Of a stretch of 64,000 nucleotides of DNA, positions 7,882 to 15,185 are shown piece after piece. This DNA is from Streptomyces flavofungini (GTDB lineage Bacteria; Actinomycetota; Actinomycetes; Streptomycetales; Streptomycetaceae). The position numbers were made by a program, and so were the translations under genes. Numbering within the stretch: the first letter of the stretch is position 1; the number at the start of each line of letters is the position of its first letter. The DNA is taken from NCBI RefSeq assembly GCF_030388665.1, contig NZ_CP128846.1:6026501-6090500 (forward strand), read 5' to 3'. The notes beneath the pieces are model-generated. The model was not told the DNA's origin, did no database searches, and saw only the letters and a list, made by a program, of their open reading frames with translations.

Positions 7882-8433
7882 CTACTTCCTCCCGCCGCCC
7901 AGGATGTTCCCCAGCAGGTCCCCCAGATCGAACCCGTCGCCCCGGCCCCCGGCCGGGCCCGCGCCCGGCGCCGCGCCGGGGGGAGTCGGTGCCGACGCCC
8001 CGGGCGACCTGGTCTTCTGCGCACGCTTCGTGAGCACCGCGAGGACCACCGGGATCAGGAGTTCCACCGCGCGCGTCACCGTCGCCACGGGGAGGCCGGT
8101 CTTCTTCGCCACCGCGTTCGCGACGGGGCGGCTCAGCTTGCCGAGCATGCCCGCCATGACGCCGCCGCCGAGCAGGCCGCCGAGGCCGCCGCCCAGGGTG
8201 GCCACGCCCTGGAGCGGGGCCTCCTCCGTGAAGGCCTGGCGCACCTCGGCCGCCTCCGCCGGGTCGGCCGCCCGGGCCTTGTCCTGGAGGGTGCCCGAGA
8301 GCGTCGAGACCGTCTGGCCCACGACTGCCTGCGCGCCGGCCGGGTCCGTGCCGAGCACGTCGGCGATCTCCTGGAGCCTGTCGTCGCCCAGCTCGGCCAG
8401 CACGTCCTGCTCGAATGAGGTGTCGTCGCCCAT
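7882..8433 (-). CDS. DUF937 protein
   Basis: 183 residues from ATG at 8433 (MGDDTSFEQDVLAELGDD). A longer upstream frame exists but lacks protein-like composition. The sequence has the features of DUF937 proteins: helical N-terminus with IADVLGTDPAGAQAVV, a glycine-rich LGGGLGGLLGGGVMAGMLG, then NAVAKKTGLP and a hydrophobic helix LLIPVVLAVLTKR, ending in a Pro/Gly-rich tail with DLGDLLGNILGGG. The family is widespread, uncharacterised and possibly membrane-associated. It is monocistronic and convergent with the isomerase gene. Confidence 0.8.
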   Translation of the reverse strand: MGDDTSFEQDVLAELGDDRLQEIADVLGTDPAGAQAVVGQTVSTLSGTLQDKARAADPAEAAEVRQAFTEEAPLQGVATLGGGLGGLLGGGVMAGMLGKLSRPVANAVAKKTGLPVATVTRAVELLIPVVLAVLTKRAQKTRSPGASAPTPPGAAPGAGPAGGRGDGFDLGDLLGNILGGGRK

Positions 8434-8757
8434 GGGTGAAACGCTACGTCCGTGGGGGTTTGTCGGCACGCCGAAATCTTCCGGGGGAACTTGCCGAAGC
8501 CGTGCAACCCTTCCGCCACCATGCGTGTCGTACTGGGTGTCAGAAGCTCTGGAGGGGGGATCTGGGGGGATCCGGGGAGCATCTGACAAGGGGAGGGAAA
8601 CCGAGGGGGCCCAGTCGACGGACAGGGCCCCCTCGAAACGTTCCCGGGGCGGTCTCCGCCTCCCAGGCGGTCAGCTCCGGCTCAGGCGGCCAGTCGCCTC
8701 CCAGGTGGTCAGCCCCGGCTCAGGCGGCCAGCCGCCCCCCCGGCGGTCAGCCCCGGA
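8434..8757. other. intergenic region upstream of DUF937
   Basis: 324 bases without a credible gene, lying between the rbsD stop and the DUF937 start. The part near 8434-8560 should hold the DUF937 promoter. The part nearest rbsD is taken up by tandem 38-base repeats described separately. Confidence 0.6.
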
Positions 8758-8760
8758 TCA
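8658..8760. repeat. 38-base tandem repeat, 2.7 copies
   Basis: Three units start at 8658, 8696 and 8734, exactly 38 bases apart. Each begins GCCTCCCAGG or a close variant (GCCCCCCCGG) and continues GGTCAGC..CCGG..TCAGGCGGCCAG. The units differ at only a few positions, and the last is cut short at the rbsD stop codon. The repeat lies immediately downstream of the ribose operon on the minus strand. Confidence 0.75.
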
Positions 8761-9153
8761 GAAGAAGACCCCGCACGTCAGCAGCGCGTTCGCGTACGGA
8801 CTCGCCTCCCCGGTCCGCACCACGAGCCGCGCCCCCGCCGACCGCTCCTTCAGCTCCTGATGCGGGACCAGCCCGAGCGCCGCCCCCGGAAACCGCCGCT
8901 CCAACAACGCCGCCGTCCCCGGATTCGCCTCCCGCACCTCCCGCGCCGCCACCGCGCCCTCCACCACGAGCTCCGCGAGCAGCCCGTCCAGGACCTGCGC
9001 GAACGACGGCACCCCGGCGACGAACGCCAGATCCACCACCCGCGGCCCCGCCGGAACCGGCATCCCCGCGTCGCACACCAGGACCAGATCGCCGTGCCCC
9101 AGCTCGGCCAGCGCGCCCGACAGATGGCGGTTGAGTACCCCGGCCTTCCTCAC
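8758..9153 (-). CDS. rbsD: D-ribose pyranase
   Basis: 131 residues starting at GTG 9153, overlapping the rbsK stop (GTGA). RbsD/FucU mutarotase features are present: MRKAGVLNRHLSGALAELGHGD near the start (the conserved catalytic His lies in RHLSGALA), VCDAGMPVP, VDLAFVAGVPSF and the C-terminal ASPYANALLTCGVFF. It interconverts the pyranose and furanose forms of ribose, supplying the furanose for ribokinase. It is the last gene of the rbs operon. Length is normal for the family. Confidence 0.92.
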   Translation of the reverse strand: MRKAGVLNRHLSGALAELGHGDLVLVCDAGMPVPAGPRVVDLAFVAGVPSFAQVLDGLLAELVVEGAVAAREVREANPGTAALLERRFPGAALGLVPHQELKERSAGARLVVRTGEASPYANALLTCGVFF

Positions 9154-10058
9154 AGCGCGGCCACCTCGGCACCCGACGGATACGACACCTGAGCACCCGC
9201 CCGCGTCACCGCGAGCGCCCCCACCCTCGCCGCGTACCGCGCCGCCGCCTCCAGGCCCTCACCCGCGCCGAGCCGCCACGCGAGCGCCGCCGTGAACGCG
9301 TCCCCGGCCCCCGTCGTGTCCACGGCCTCCACCTTCACCGAAGGCACCCGCGCCACCCCGTCAGGGCCCGCCACCAGCGCGCCCGCACCGCCGAGGGTCA
9401 CCACCACCGACCTCGGGCCGAGCGCGAGGAGCCCCTTCGCCCACTCCTCGGGCGAATCCGGCACGTCCGCCCCGGCGCCCCCGAGGATCACCCGCGCCTC
9501 GTGCTCGTTCACGACCAGGGGATCGCAGGCCGCGAGGACCTCGTCCGGCAGCGGCGCGGGCGGCGACGGATTCAGGACCAGGCGCGTGCCCCCGGGCAGC
9601 ACGCGCACCACCTCCGCGACCGTGTCCAGAGGGATCTCCAACTGCACCGACACCACCCGGGCCGCCTGCAAGAGGCTCCCGGCCGCGCGCACGTCCTCCG
9701 GTGTCAGACGCGAGTTGGCGCCCGGCGCCACCACGATGCTGTTGTCGCCCGACGGATCCACCGTGATCAGCGCGACCCCGGTCGGCGCGCCGCCCACCAG
9801 GACCCCCACCGTGTCCACGCCCGCCGACCGCTGCGAGTCGAGGAGCAGCCGGCCGTACGCGTCGTCGCCGACCCGGGCGAGCAGCGCCGTCCGCGCCCTG
9901 AGACGGGCCGCCGCCACCGCCTGGTTCGCGCCCTTGCCGCCCGGATGGACGGCCAGGTCCGAGCCGAGGACCGTCTCACCGGCGCCCGGCCGCCGCTCGA
10001 CTGCCGTCACCAGGTCGGCGTTCGCCGAGCCCACGACCAGCAGGTCGTAGTCATGCAT
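9150..10058 (-). CDS. rbsK: ribokinase
   Basis: The start at ATG 10058 (MHDYDLLVVGSANADL) is preferred over an upstream frame because GGGAAAGG lies upstream of it. 302 residues of the PfkB family. Sugar-binding motif GGKGANQAVAAARL near residue 40, NEHEARVILGG in the middle, and the C-terminal signature VDTTGAGDAFTAALA with the catalytic Asp. It phosphorylates ribose with ATP to ribose 5-phosphate in the cytoplasm. It is coupled to rbsD by overlapping stop and start codons and lies 79 bases after the permease/binding-protein gene. Confidence 0.93.
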   Translation of the reverse strand: MHDYDLLVVGSANADLVTAVERRPGAGETVLGSDLAVHPGGKGANQAVAAARLRARTALLARVGDDAYGRLLLDSQRSAGVDTVGVLVGGAPTGVALITVDPSGDNSIVVAPGANSRLTPEDVRAAGSLLQAARVVSVQLEIPLDTVAEVVRVLPGGTRLVLNPSPPAPLPDEVLAACDPLVVNEHEARVILGGAGADVPDSPEEWAKGLLALGPRSVVVTLGGAGALVAGPDGVARVPSVKVEAVDTTGAGDAFTAALAWRLGAGEGLEAAARYAARVGALAVTRAGAQVSYPSGAEVAAL

Positions 10059-10137
10059 CGTGGTTCTGCCTTTCCCGAGTTCCCCGTGCTGTGTCGACAC
10101 ACCCGTACGCGCACGGCATCCGTACGCGTACGAGGCC

Positions 10138-12120
10138 TCACTTGAACCGTGCCACGTTCTTCTCCGTGACCACCTTCACCGGCACCTTCACCACGGCGGC
10201 GGGCTCGTTGTCGTCCTTGTCGTCCGCCGCGCGGATCGCGTTGCGCACCGCGATCCGGCCCAGCTCCGCGGGCTGCTGCGCCACCGACGCGTACAACGTC
10301 CCCGCCTCCACCGCCTTCAGGCCGTCGGGCGTGCCGTCGAAGCCGACCACCGACACCGACCTGCCCGCCTTGTCGCCGAGCGCCTTCACCGCGCCGAGCG
10401 CCATCTCGTCGTTCTCCGCGAAGACGCCGTCGACACCCGGATTGCCCTGCAGCAGGTTCGTCATCACGTCCAGGCCCTTGGTGCGGTCGAAGTCCGCGGG
10501 CTGCTTGGCCACGACCTTGATGCCGGGGAACTCCTTGATGCCCTCGGCGAAGCCCTGCCCGCGCTCCCGGCTCGCGGAGGTGCCCGCGGTGCCCTGGAGG
10601 ACGACGACCTCGCCCTTGCCGCCGAGCTTGTCGGCGAGGGCCTTCGCGGCCTGCCTGCCGCCCGCGACGTTGTCGGAGGCCACGAGGGTGGCGACGTCCG
10701 CCTTGTTCACGCCGCGGTCGGCGGCGACGACGGGGATGTCCGCCTTGTTCGCGGCCCGGACGGCCGGGCCCACGGCGTCGGAGTCGACCGGGTTGACGAT
10801 GACGGCCTTCATGCTCTCGCTGGTGAAGTTCTGGAGCTGGTTGGCCTGTTGGGACGCGTCGTTCTGGGCGTCCGTGACGGTCAGGTCGACGCCCGCCTTC
10901 TCGGCCTCCGCCTGCGCGCCCTCCTTCATCTGGACGAAGAAGGGGTTGTTGAGGGTGGACAGGGACAGGCCGATCTTCGTCGACGTACCGGACGAGCCGG
11001 AGTTGAAGAGGGACACCGCGGCGATCACGGCGGCCGCGACCACGGCCGCGAGCGTGTACTTCAGGGCCTGGGGGCCCTTGCGGCCGGATCCGGACGAGGT
11101 GCTGCCGACGGCGCCGCCGCCGCCCGCGCCCGCCCCGGCCTTCCTGCGCAGCGTGTCCAGGAGCACCGCCAGCGCGATCACGACACCGATGACGACCTGC
11201 TGCCAGAACGCCGACACGGAAAGGAGGTTGAGGCCGTTGCGCAGCACCGCGAGGATCAGCGCGCCGATGAGCGTCCCCGACGCCTTGCCGACACCGCCCG
11301 CGAGGCTCGCGCCGCCGATGACGACCGCGGCGATCGCGTCCAGCTCGTAGCCCTGCGCGGCCTGCGGCTGCGCGGACACCAGGCGGGAGGCGAGCACGAT
11401 GCCCGCGACGGCCGCGAACAGGCCGGACAGGGCGTAGATGATGATCTTCTGGCGCTTGACGCGGAGACCCGAGAGGCGCGCCGCCTCCTCGTTGCCGCCG
11501 ATCGCGTACATCGAGCGGCCGATGTACGTACGCGTCAGGATCAGGGCCGTGATCAGCCCCATCGCCACCATCACGAGCACCGGCACCGGCAGCCAGCCGC
11601 CGAGGGTGTCACCGACCTTGGAGACCGACTCCGGGAACGCGATGGGGGAGCCCTGCGAGATCACCAGGGACAGGCCGCGGCCGATCGACAGCATCGCGAG
11701 CGTCGCGATGAAGGGCGGCAGCTTCCCGTACGAGACGAGCACGCCGTTGACCAGACCGCACGCGATGCCCGTGGCGACCGCGAGGAGCACCGCGATCCAG
11801 ACGGGCACCCCCTCCTTCGTCGCCGACCAGGCGAGGACCGTCGCCGAGAGCGCCGCCACCGAGCCGACCGACAGGTCGATGCCCGCCGCGACGATGACGA
11901 AGGTGACACCGAACGCGAGGATCGCCGTCACGGCCGCCTGCACGCCGACGTTGAGGAGGTTCTGCGTGGTCAGGAAGTCGCCGGAGAGCAGCGACATCGC
12001 GACCACCAGGACCACGAGGGCGCTGAGCGCGCCGTTGTCGAGCAGGACGCGGCGCAGGTCGAGGCCGCCGCCCGCGCCGCCGGTGCCCGTCTTGTCGGGG
12101 CGGGTGTCAGTGGTTGCCAC
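10138..12120 (-). CDS. ribose ABC transporter permease fused to substrate-binding protein (RbsC-RbsB)
   Basis: 660 residues, about twice the size of RbsC. Residues 1-340 are a complete RbsC-type permease with about nine membrane segments, GIDLSVGSVAALS, GRSMYAIGGNEEAARLSG and AAVVIGGASLAGG. After a glycine-rich linker (about 335-355) and one more hydrophobic segment (about 356-377), residues 380-660 form an RbsB-type binding domain: KIGLSLSTLNNPFFVQMKEG, NPVDSDAVGPAV, PVVAADRGVN, VFAENDEMALGAV and VVGFDGTPDG. The extra segment would place the binding domain outside the membrane. The gene overlaps rbsA by 14 bases. The usual separate lipoprotein RbsB is absent from the operon. Confidence 0.9.
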   Translation of the reverse strand: MATTDTRPDKTGTGGAGGGLDLRRVLLDNGALSALVVLVVAMSLLSGDFLTTQNLLNVGVQAAVTAILAFGVTFVIVAAGIDLSVGSVAALSATVLAWSATKEGVPVWIAVLLAVATGIACGLVNGVLVSYGKLPPFIATLAMLSIGRGLSLVISQGSPIAFPESVSKVGDTLGGWLPVPVLVMVAMGLITALILTRTYIGRSMYAIGGNEEAARLSGLRVKRQKIIIYALSGLFAAVAGIVLASRLVSAQPQAAQGYELDAIAAVVIGGASLAGGVGKASGTLIGALILAVLRNGLNLLSVSAFWQQVVIGVVIALAVLLDTLRRKAGAGAGGGGAVGSTSSGSGRKGPQALKYTLAAVVAAAVIAAVSLFNSGSSGTSTKIGLSLSTLNNPFFVQMKEGAQAEAEKAGVDLTVTDAQNDASQQANQLQNFTSESMKAVIVNPVDSDAVGPAVRAANKADIPVVAADRGVNKADVATLVASDNVAGGRQAAKALADKLGGKGEVVVLQGTAGTSASRERGQGFAEGIKEFPGIKVVAKQPADFDRTKGLDVMTNLLQGNPGVDGVFAENDEMALGAVKALGDKAGRSVSVVGFDGTPDGLKAVEAGTLYASVAQQPAELGRIAVRNAIRAADDKDDNEPAAVVKVPVKVVTEKNVARFK

Positions 12121-13732
12121 GGGAGTCCTCCTTCGCGTCCCCCGCAGGGGTGTTGTCGTGCTGCGTGTGCTGCTCGTCCTGCTCGTGCCGTCCGTGGGAC
12201 GCGCCGACGGCCAGCGCCATCACCGCGTCCTGCGTCGCCTCGTCCGCGTCGAGTTCGCCCGCGATCCGGCCCTGCGCCATGACCAGGACCCGGTCGCTCA
12301 TCCCGAGGACCTCCGGCAGGTCGCTGGAGATCATCAGGACGGCGTGCCCGGCGGCCGTGAGTTCGTTGATGAGCTGGTAGATCTCGACCTTCGCGCCGAC
12401 GTCGATGCCGCGCGTCGGCTCGTCGAGGATGAGGACCCTGGCCTCGGCGAGCAGCCACTTGCCGATGACGACCTTCTGCTGGTTGCCGCCGGAGAGGGTG
12501 CGCACGTGCTGGTGGAGCCCCGCCATCCGTACGCCCAGCTGTCCCGCGATCCGCTCGGCTGCGGCGCGCTGCGCGCCCCGGTCGACGAGGCCCGCACGGG
12601 TCGCCGCCCGCAGCGTCACCAGGCCCAGGTTCTCCTCCACGGACGCGTCGAGGACCAGCCCCTGGCCCTTGCGGTCCTCCGGTACGAGCCCGACCCCGGC
12701 GGTCATCGCCGCGTACACGTCGTGCCGGGGCAGCGCACGGCCACCGACCTCCACCGTGCCCGCGTCGTAGGGATCCGCGCCGAACACGGCCCGCGCGACC
12801 TCCGTGCGCCCCGCGCCGACCAGACCCGCCACGCCGACGACCTCACCGGCGCGCACCTCGAAACCGACGTCGTGGAAGACCCCGCCGCGCGTGAGCCCGC
12901 GGACACGCAGCAACGGCGCTTCCCCGTCCGCCTGTTGGGGCGCATCGCTCCGCTCGCGCGGATACTGCTGCTCGATGGACCGGCCCACCATGAGGCGTAC
13001 GAGTTCGTCCTCCGGCGTCGACGCGGGCACCTGGCCCACGCTGCGGCCGTCCCGCAGCACGCTCACGCGGTCGCCGAGCGCGGCGATCTCCTCCAGGTGG
13101 TGGGTGATGAAGACGACGCCGACGCCGTCGGCGCGCAGCCCGCGCACGATGGCGAAGAGCTTCTCCACCTCCTCGGAGGTGAGCACGGCCGTCGGCTCGT
13201 CCATGACGAGCACGCGCGCGTGCAGGCTGAGCGCCTTGGCGATCTCCACCATCTGGAGCCGGGCGATGCCCAGTTCACGGCAGCGGGCGCGCGGCGAGAC
13301 GTCCACGCCCACGCGCGCCAGGAGCTCGGCCGCGTCCGCCTCCATCTTCTTGCGGTCGATCAGGCCGAAGCGGCGCGGCTGGCGGCCCAGGAAGATGTTC
13401 TCGGCGACCGTCAGGTCCGGGACGAGGTTGAACTCCTGGTAGATGGTGGCGATCCCGAGCCGCTCGGCGTCCTGCGCGCCGTGGATGCGGACCTCCTCGC
13501 CGCCGACGAGGATCCGGCCCGCGTCGGGCTGGTTGGCGCCCGAGAACATCTTGATGAGCGTGCTCTTGCCCGCCCCGTTCTCACCGAGGAGTACGTGCAC
13601 CTCCCCGCCGCGCAGGTCGAAGTCCACGCCGTCGAGGGCGACGACGCCGGGGAAGGCCTTGCGGATGCCCTCGACGCGCAGCAGTTCCGGTGCGTCCTGC
13701 ACGGCGTCGCGCACCGGTGCGGGGCCAGTCAT
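12107..13732 (-). CDS. rbsA: ribose ABC transporter ATP-binding protein
   Basis: 541 residues with two ATPase domains, as in RbsA/MglA/AraG. The first domain carries LLGENGAGKST and LVMDEPTAVLTSEE. The second carries LSGGNQQKVVIGKWL and LILDEPTRGIDVGAK, and its degenerate Walker A (VGVAGLVGAGRTEVAR) is typical of the second domain of this family. It energises import of ribose through the fused permease. The start overlaps the regulator stop by four bases (ATGA), and the 3' end overlaps the next gene by 14 bases. It carries a C-terminal His/Gln-rich tail of about 25 residues. Confidence 0.92.
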   Translation of the reverse strand: MTGPAPVRDAVQDAPELLRVEGIRKAFPGVVALDGVDFDLRGGEVHVLLGENGAGKSTLIKMFSGANQPDAGRILVGGEEVRIHGAQDAERLGIATIYQEFNLVPDLTVAENIFLGRQPRRFGLIDRKKMEADAAELLARVGVDVSPRARCRELGIARLQMVEIAKALSLHARVLVMDEPTAVLTSEEVEKLFAIVRGLRADGVGVVFITHHLEEIAALGDRVSVLRDGRSVGQVPASTPEDELVRLMVGRSIEQQYPRERSDAPQQADGEAPLLRVRGLTRGGVFHDVGFEVRAGEVVGVAGLVGAGRTEVARAVFGADPYDAGTVEVGGRALPRHDVYAAMTAGVGLVPEDRKGQGLVLDASVEENLGLVTLRAATRAGLVDRGAQRAAAERIAGQLGVRMAGLHQHVRTLSGGNQQKVVIGKWLLAEARVLILDEPTRGIDVGAKVEIYQLINELTAAGHAVLMISSDLPEVLGMSDRVLVMAQGRIAGELDADEATQDAVMALAVGASHGRHEQDEQHTQHDNTPAGDAKEDSRGNH

Positions 13733-14832
13733 GCGTCACTCCTTCGAGTCGTGCCGGTTCCTGTCCTTGAAGTGGTGCCGGTCCTTGAGGTCGTGCCGGT
13801 CTCCGGGGCCGGGCCGGCCCCGGGGTCCTCGCCGCACGAACGGCGGACGACCAGGCGGGCCGGCAGCGTCACGGACTCCGGCGTCCGGCCCTCGATCAGG
13901 TCGGTGAGCGCCCGCACGGCGGCCCGGCCCAACTCGTCCGTGGGCTGGGCGATCGCCGTGATCGGCGGATCGGTGTGCACGAACCAGGGGATGTCGTCGA
14001 ACGCGGCGAGCGCGATGTCGTGCGGCACCCGCAGGCCCCGCGCGCGGATCGCGTCGAGCGCGCCGAGCGCCATCAAGTTGTCGGCGGCGAAGACGACTTC
14101 GGGCGGCTCGGGCAGCGCGAGGAAACGCTCGGTGGCGCGCCGCCCGCTCGCGGCCTGGAAGTCGCCCTGGCCGATGTAGGCGTCCGGCAGTTCGAGGCCG
14201 TACTCGGCGAGCGCGTCCCGGAAGGCCGTCACGCGCTCGCTGCCGGTGGTCGTGGCCGCGGGACCGGCGATGATGGCGAGCCTGCGGTGGCCGAGCCGGT
14301 GCAGATGCGCGACCAGGTCCCGCACGGCGGAGCCGCCGTCGGCCCGCACCACGGGCACGTCGAGGCCGGGGATCCAGCGGTCCACGAAGACCATCGGCGT
14401 GCCCGCCCGCGCGGCGTCCAGGACGAGCGGGGAGCCGCCGTCGGCGGGGGAGACGAGGAGGCCGTCGATGCGGCGGTCCAGGAGCGTGCGGACGTGGTGG
14501 TCCTGGAGCTCGGGCCGCTCGTCGGCGTTGCCGAAGATGATGCTGTAGCCGAGCGCCCTGGCCTCCTCCTCGACGGAGCGTGCCAGCGCGGTGAAGTAGG
14601 GGTTCAGGACGTCGCTGATGACCAGGCCGAGCGTGCGCGTCTGGTCCGTCCTCAGGGACCGGGCCAGCGCGTTGGGCCGGTAGCCGAGCGCGTCCACCGC
14701 GGCGAGCACGCGCTCCCGGGCGGCCGGACTCACGGACGCGTGCGCGTTCAGGACGCGCGAGACCGTGGCCACGGAGACGCCCGCGCGGGCCGCGACGTCC
14801 TTGATGCCGACGCTTGCCACTGCCGATGCCAC
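13729..14832 (-). CDS. rbsR: LacI-family repressor of the ribose operon
   Basis: 367 residues from ATG 14832. LacI headpiece GIKDVAARAGVSVATVSRVL at residues 9-28, then an effector domain with LGLVISDVLNPYF, DGLLVSPADG, MVFVDRWIPG, LGHRRLAIIAGP, FAADNLMALGALDA and AAFDDIPWF. The C-terminus carries a low-complexity tail of TGTTSRT repeats (about 20 residues). It is the first gene of the operon and is coupled to rbsA, so it is autoregulated. Twin operators lie just upstream of its start. Confidence 0.9.
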   Translation of the reverse strand: MASAVASVGIKDVAARAGVSVATVSRVLNAHASVSPAARERVLAAVDALGYRPNALARSLRTDQTRTLGLVISDVLNPYFTALARSVEEEARALGYSIIFGNADERPELQDHHVRTLLDRRIDGLLVSPADGGSPLVLDAARAGTPMVFVDRWIPGLDVPVVRADGGSAVRDLVAHLHRLGHRRLAIIAGPAATTTGSERVTAFRDALAEYGLELPDAYIGQGDFQAASGRRATERFLALPEPPEVVFAADNLMALGALDAIRARGLRVPHDIALAAFDDIPWFVHTDPPITAIAQPTDELGRAAVRALTDLIEGRTPESVTLPARLVVRRSCGEDPGAGPAPETGTTSRTGTTSRTGTGTTRRSDA

Positions 14833-14840
14833 CTCCTCGT

Positions 14841-14875
14841 GGAATCGATTACACGAGGGATTGGAATCGATTACA
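14841..14875. promoter_or_regulatory. twin RbsR operators
   Basis: Two identical copies of GGAATCGATTACA lie at 14841-14853 and 14863-14875, 22 bases apart, which is two helical turns. Each has the palindromic core AATCGATT. They sit 9-43 bases before the rbsR start codon, as expected for operators overlapping the promoter of an autoregulated LacI-family repressor. Confidence 0.8.
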
Positions 14876-14970
14876 GGGCGGCTGGCAAGGGGGGTGGGCT
14901 GGCTGAAACTCGATCGTGATTTTCGCTGGCGGGGGCGCCTTGACCAGGGGGCGCCCGTGGGGCCGACGTC

Positions 14971-15106
14971 CGCCCCGTCAGGGGGCGCGGGGAACTGCGC
15001 GTTCAGCGCGCGAAAAGCCGCAGACGCGTCTGCCGGGATCTCGGCAGACGCGTCCGCGGCTTTTGTTGTGGCTGGGCGCGCAGTTCCCCGCGCCCCTGAC
15101 GGGGCG
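14971..15106. repeat. nested long-hairpin element, copy 1
   Basis: The outer arms are 14971-15001 and 15077-15106, complementary over about 30 bases with one bulged G; the arm core is GGGGCGCGGGGAACTGCGCG. The inner arms are 15013-15035 and 15042-15064, complementary over 23 bases with one mismatch around a six-base loop GGATCT. The element recurs at 19016-19149 and, degraded, at 42812-43022. The GCGCAGTTCCCCGCGCCCC core is familiar as an abundant intergenic sequence in streptomycete genomes. The inner stem ending in TTTT could act as a terminator. Confidence 0.85.
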
Positions 15107-15185
15107 CAGGCATCCCGCCGGGGCGGCGGGGGCCAGGTGTACGTGCCCCTGGGGGGCTGTCAGTGGGTGGGGGTAGCTTCGGGGC

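Larger units (their letters stand above)
14833..15185. other. divergent intergenic region rbsR / recD2
   Basis: 353 bases. The rbsR-proximal end holds the twin operators. The middle holds the first copy of a long nested hairpin element (14971-15106). The recD2 promoter should lie in the last 80 bases. No additional gene is credible. Confidence 0.7.

Noticed and set aside
10060..12282. A 740-codon plus-strand frame opposite the rbsC/B fusion gene
   Set aside because: It is the antisense frame of the fusion gene, full of Arg, His and Gly, with no family match; high-GC third-position bias creates such frames.
15013..15064. Possible CRISPR-like or IS terminal repeat
   Set aside because: There are no spaced identical direct repeats and no transposase; it is the inner stem of a hairpin element.
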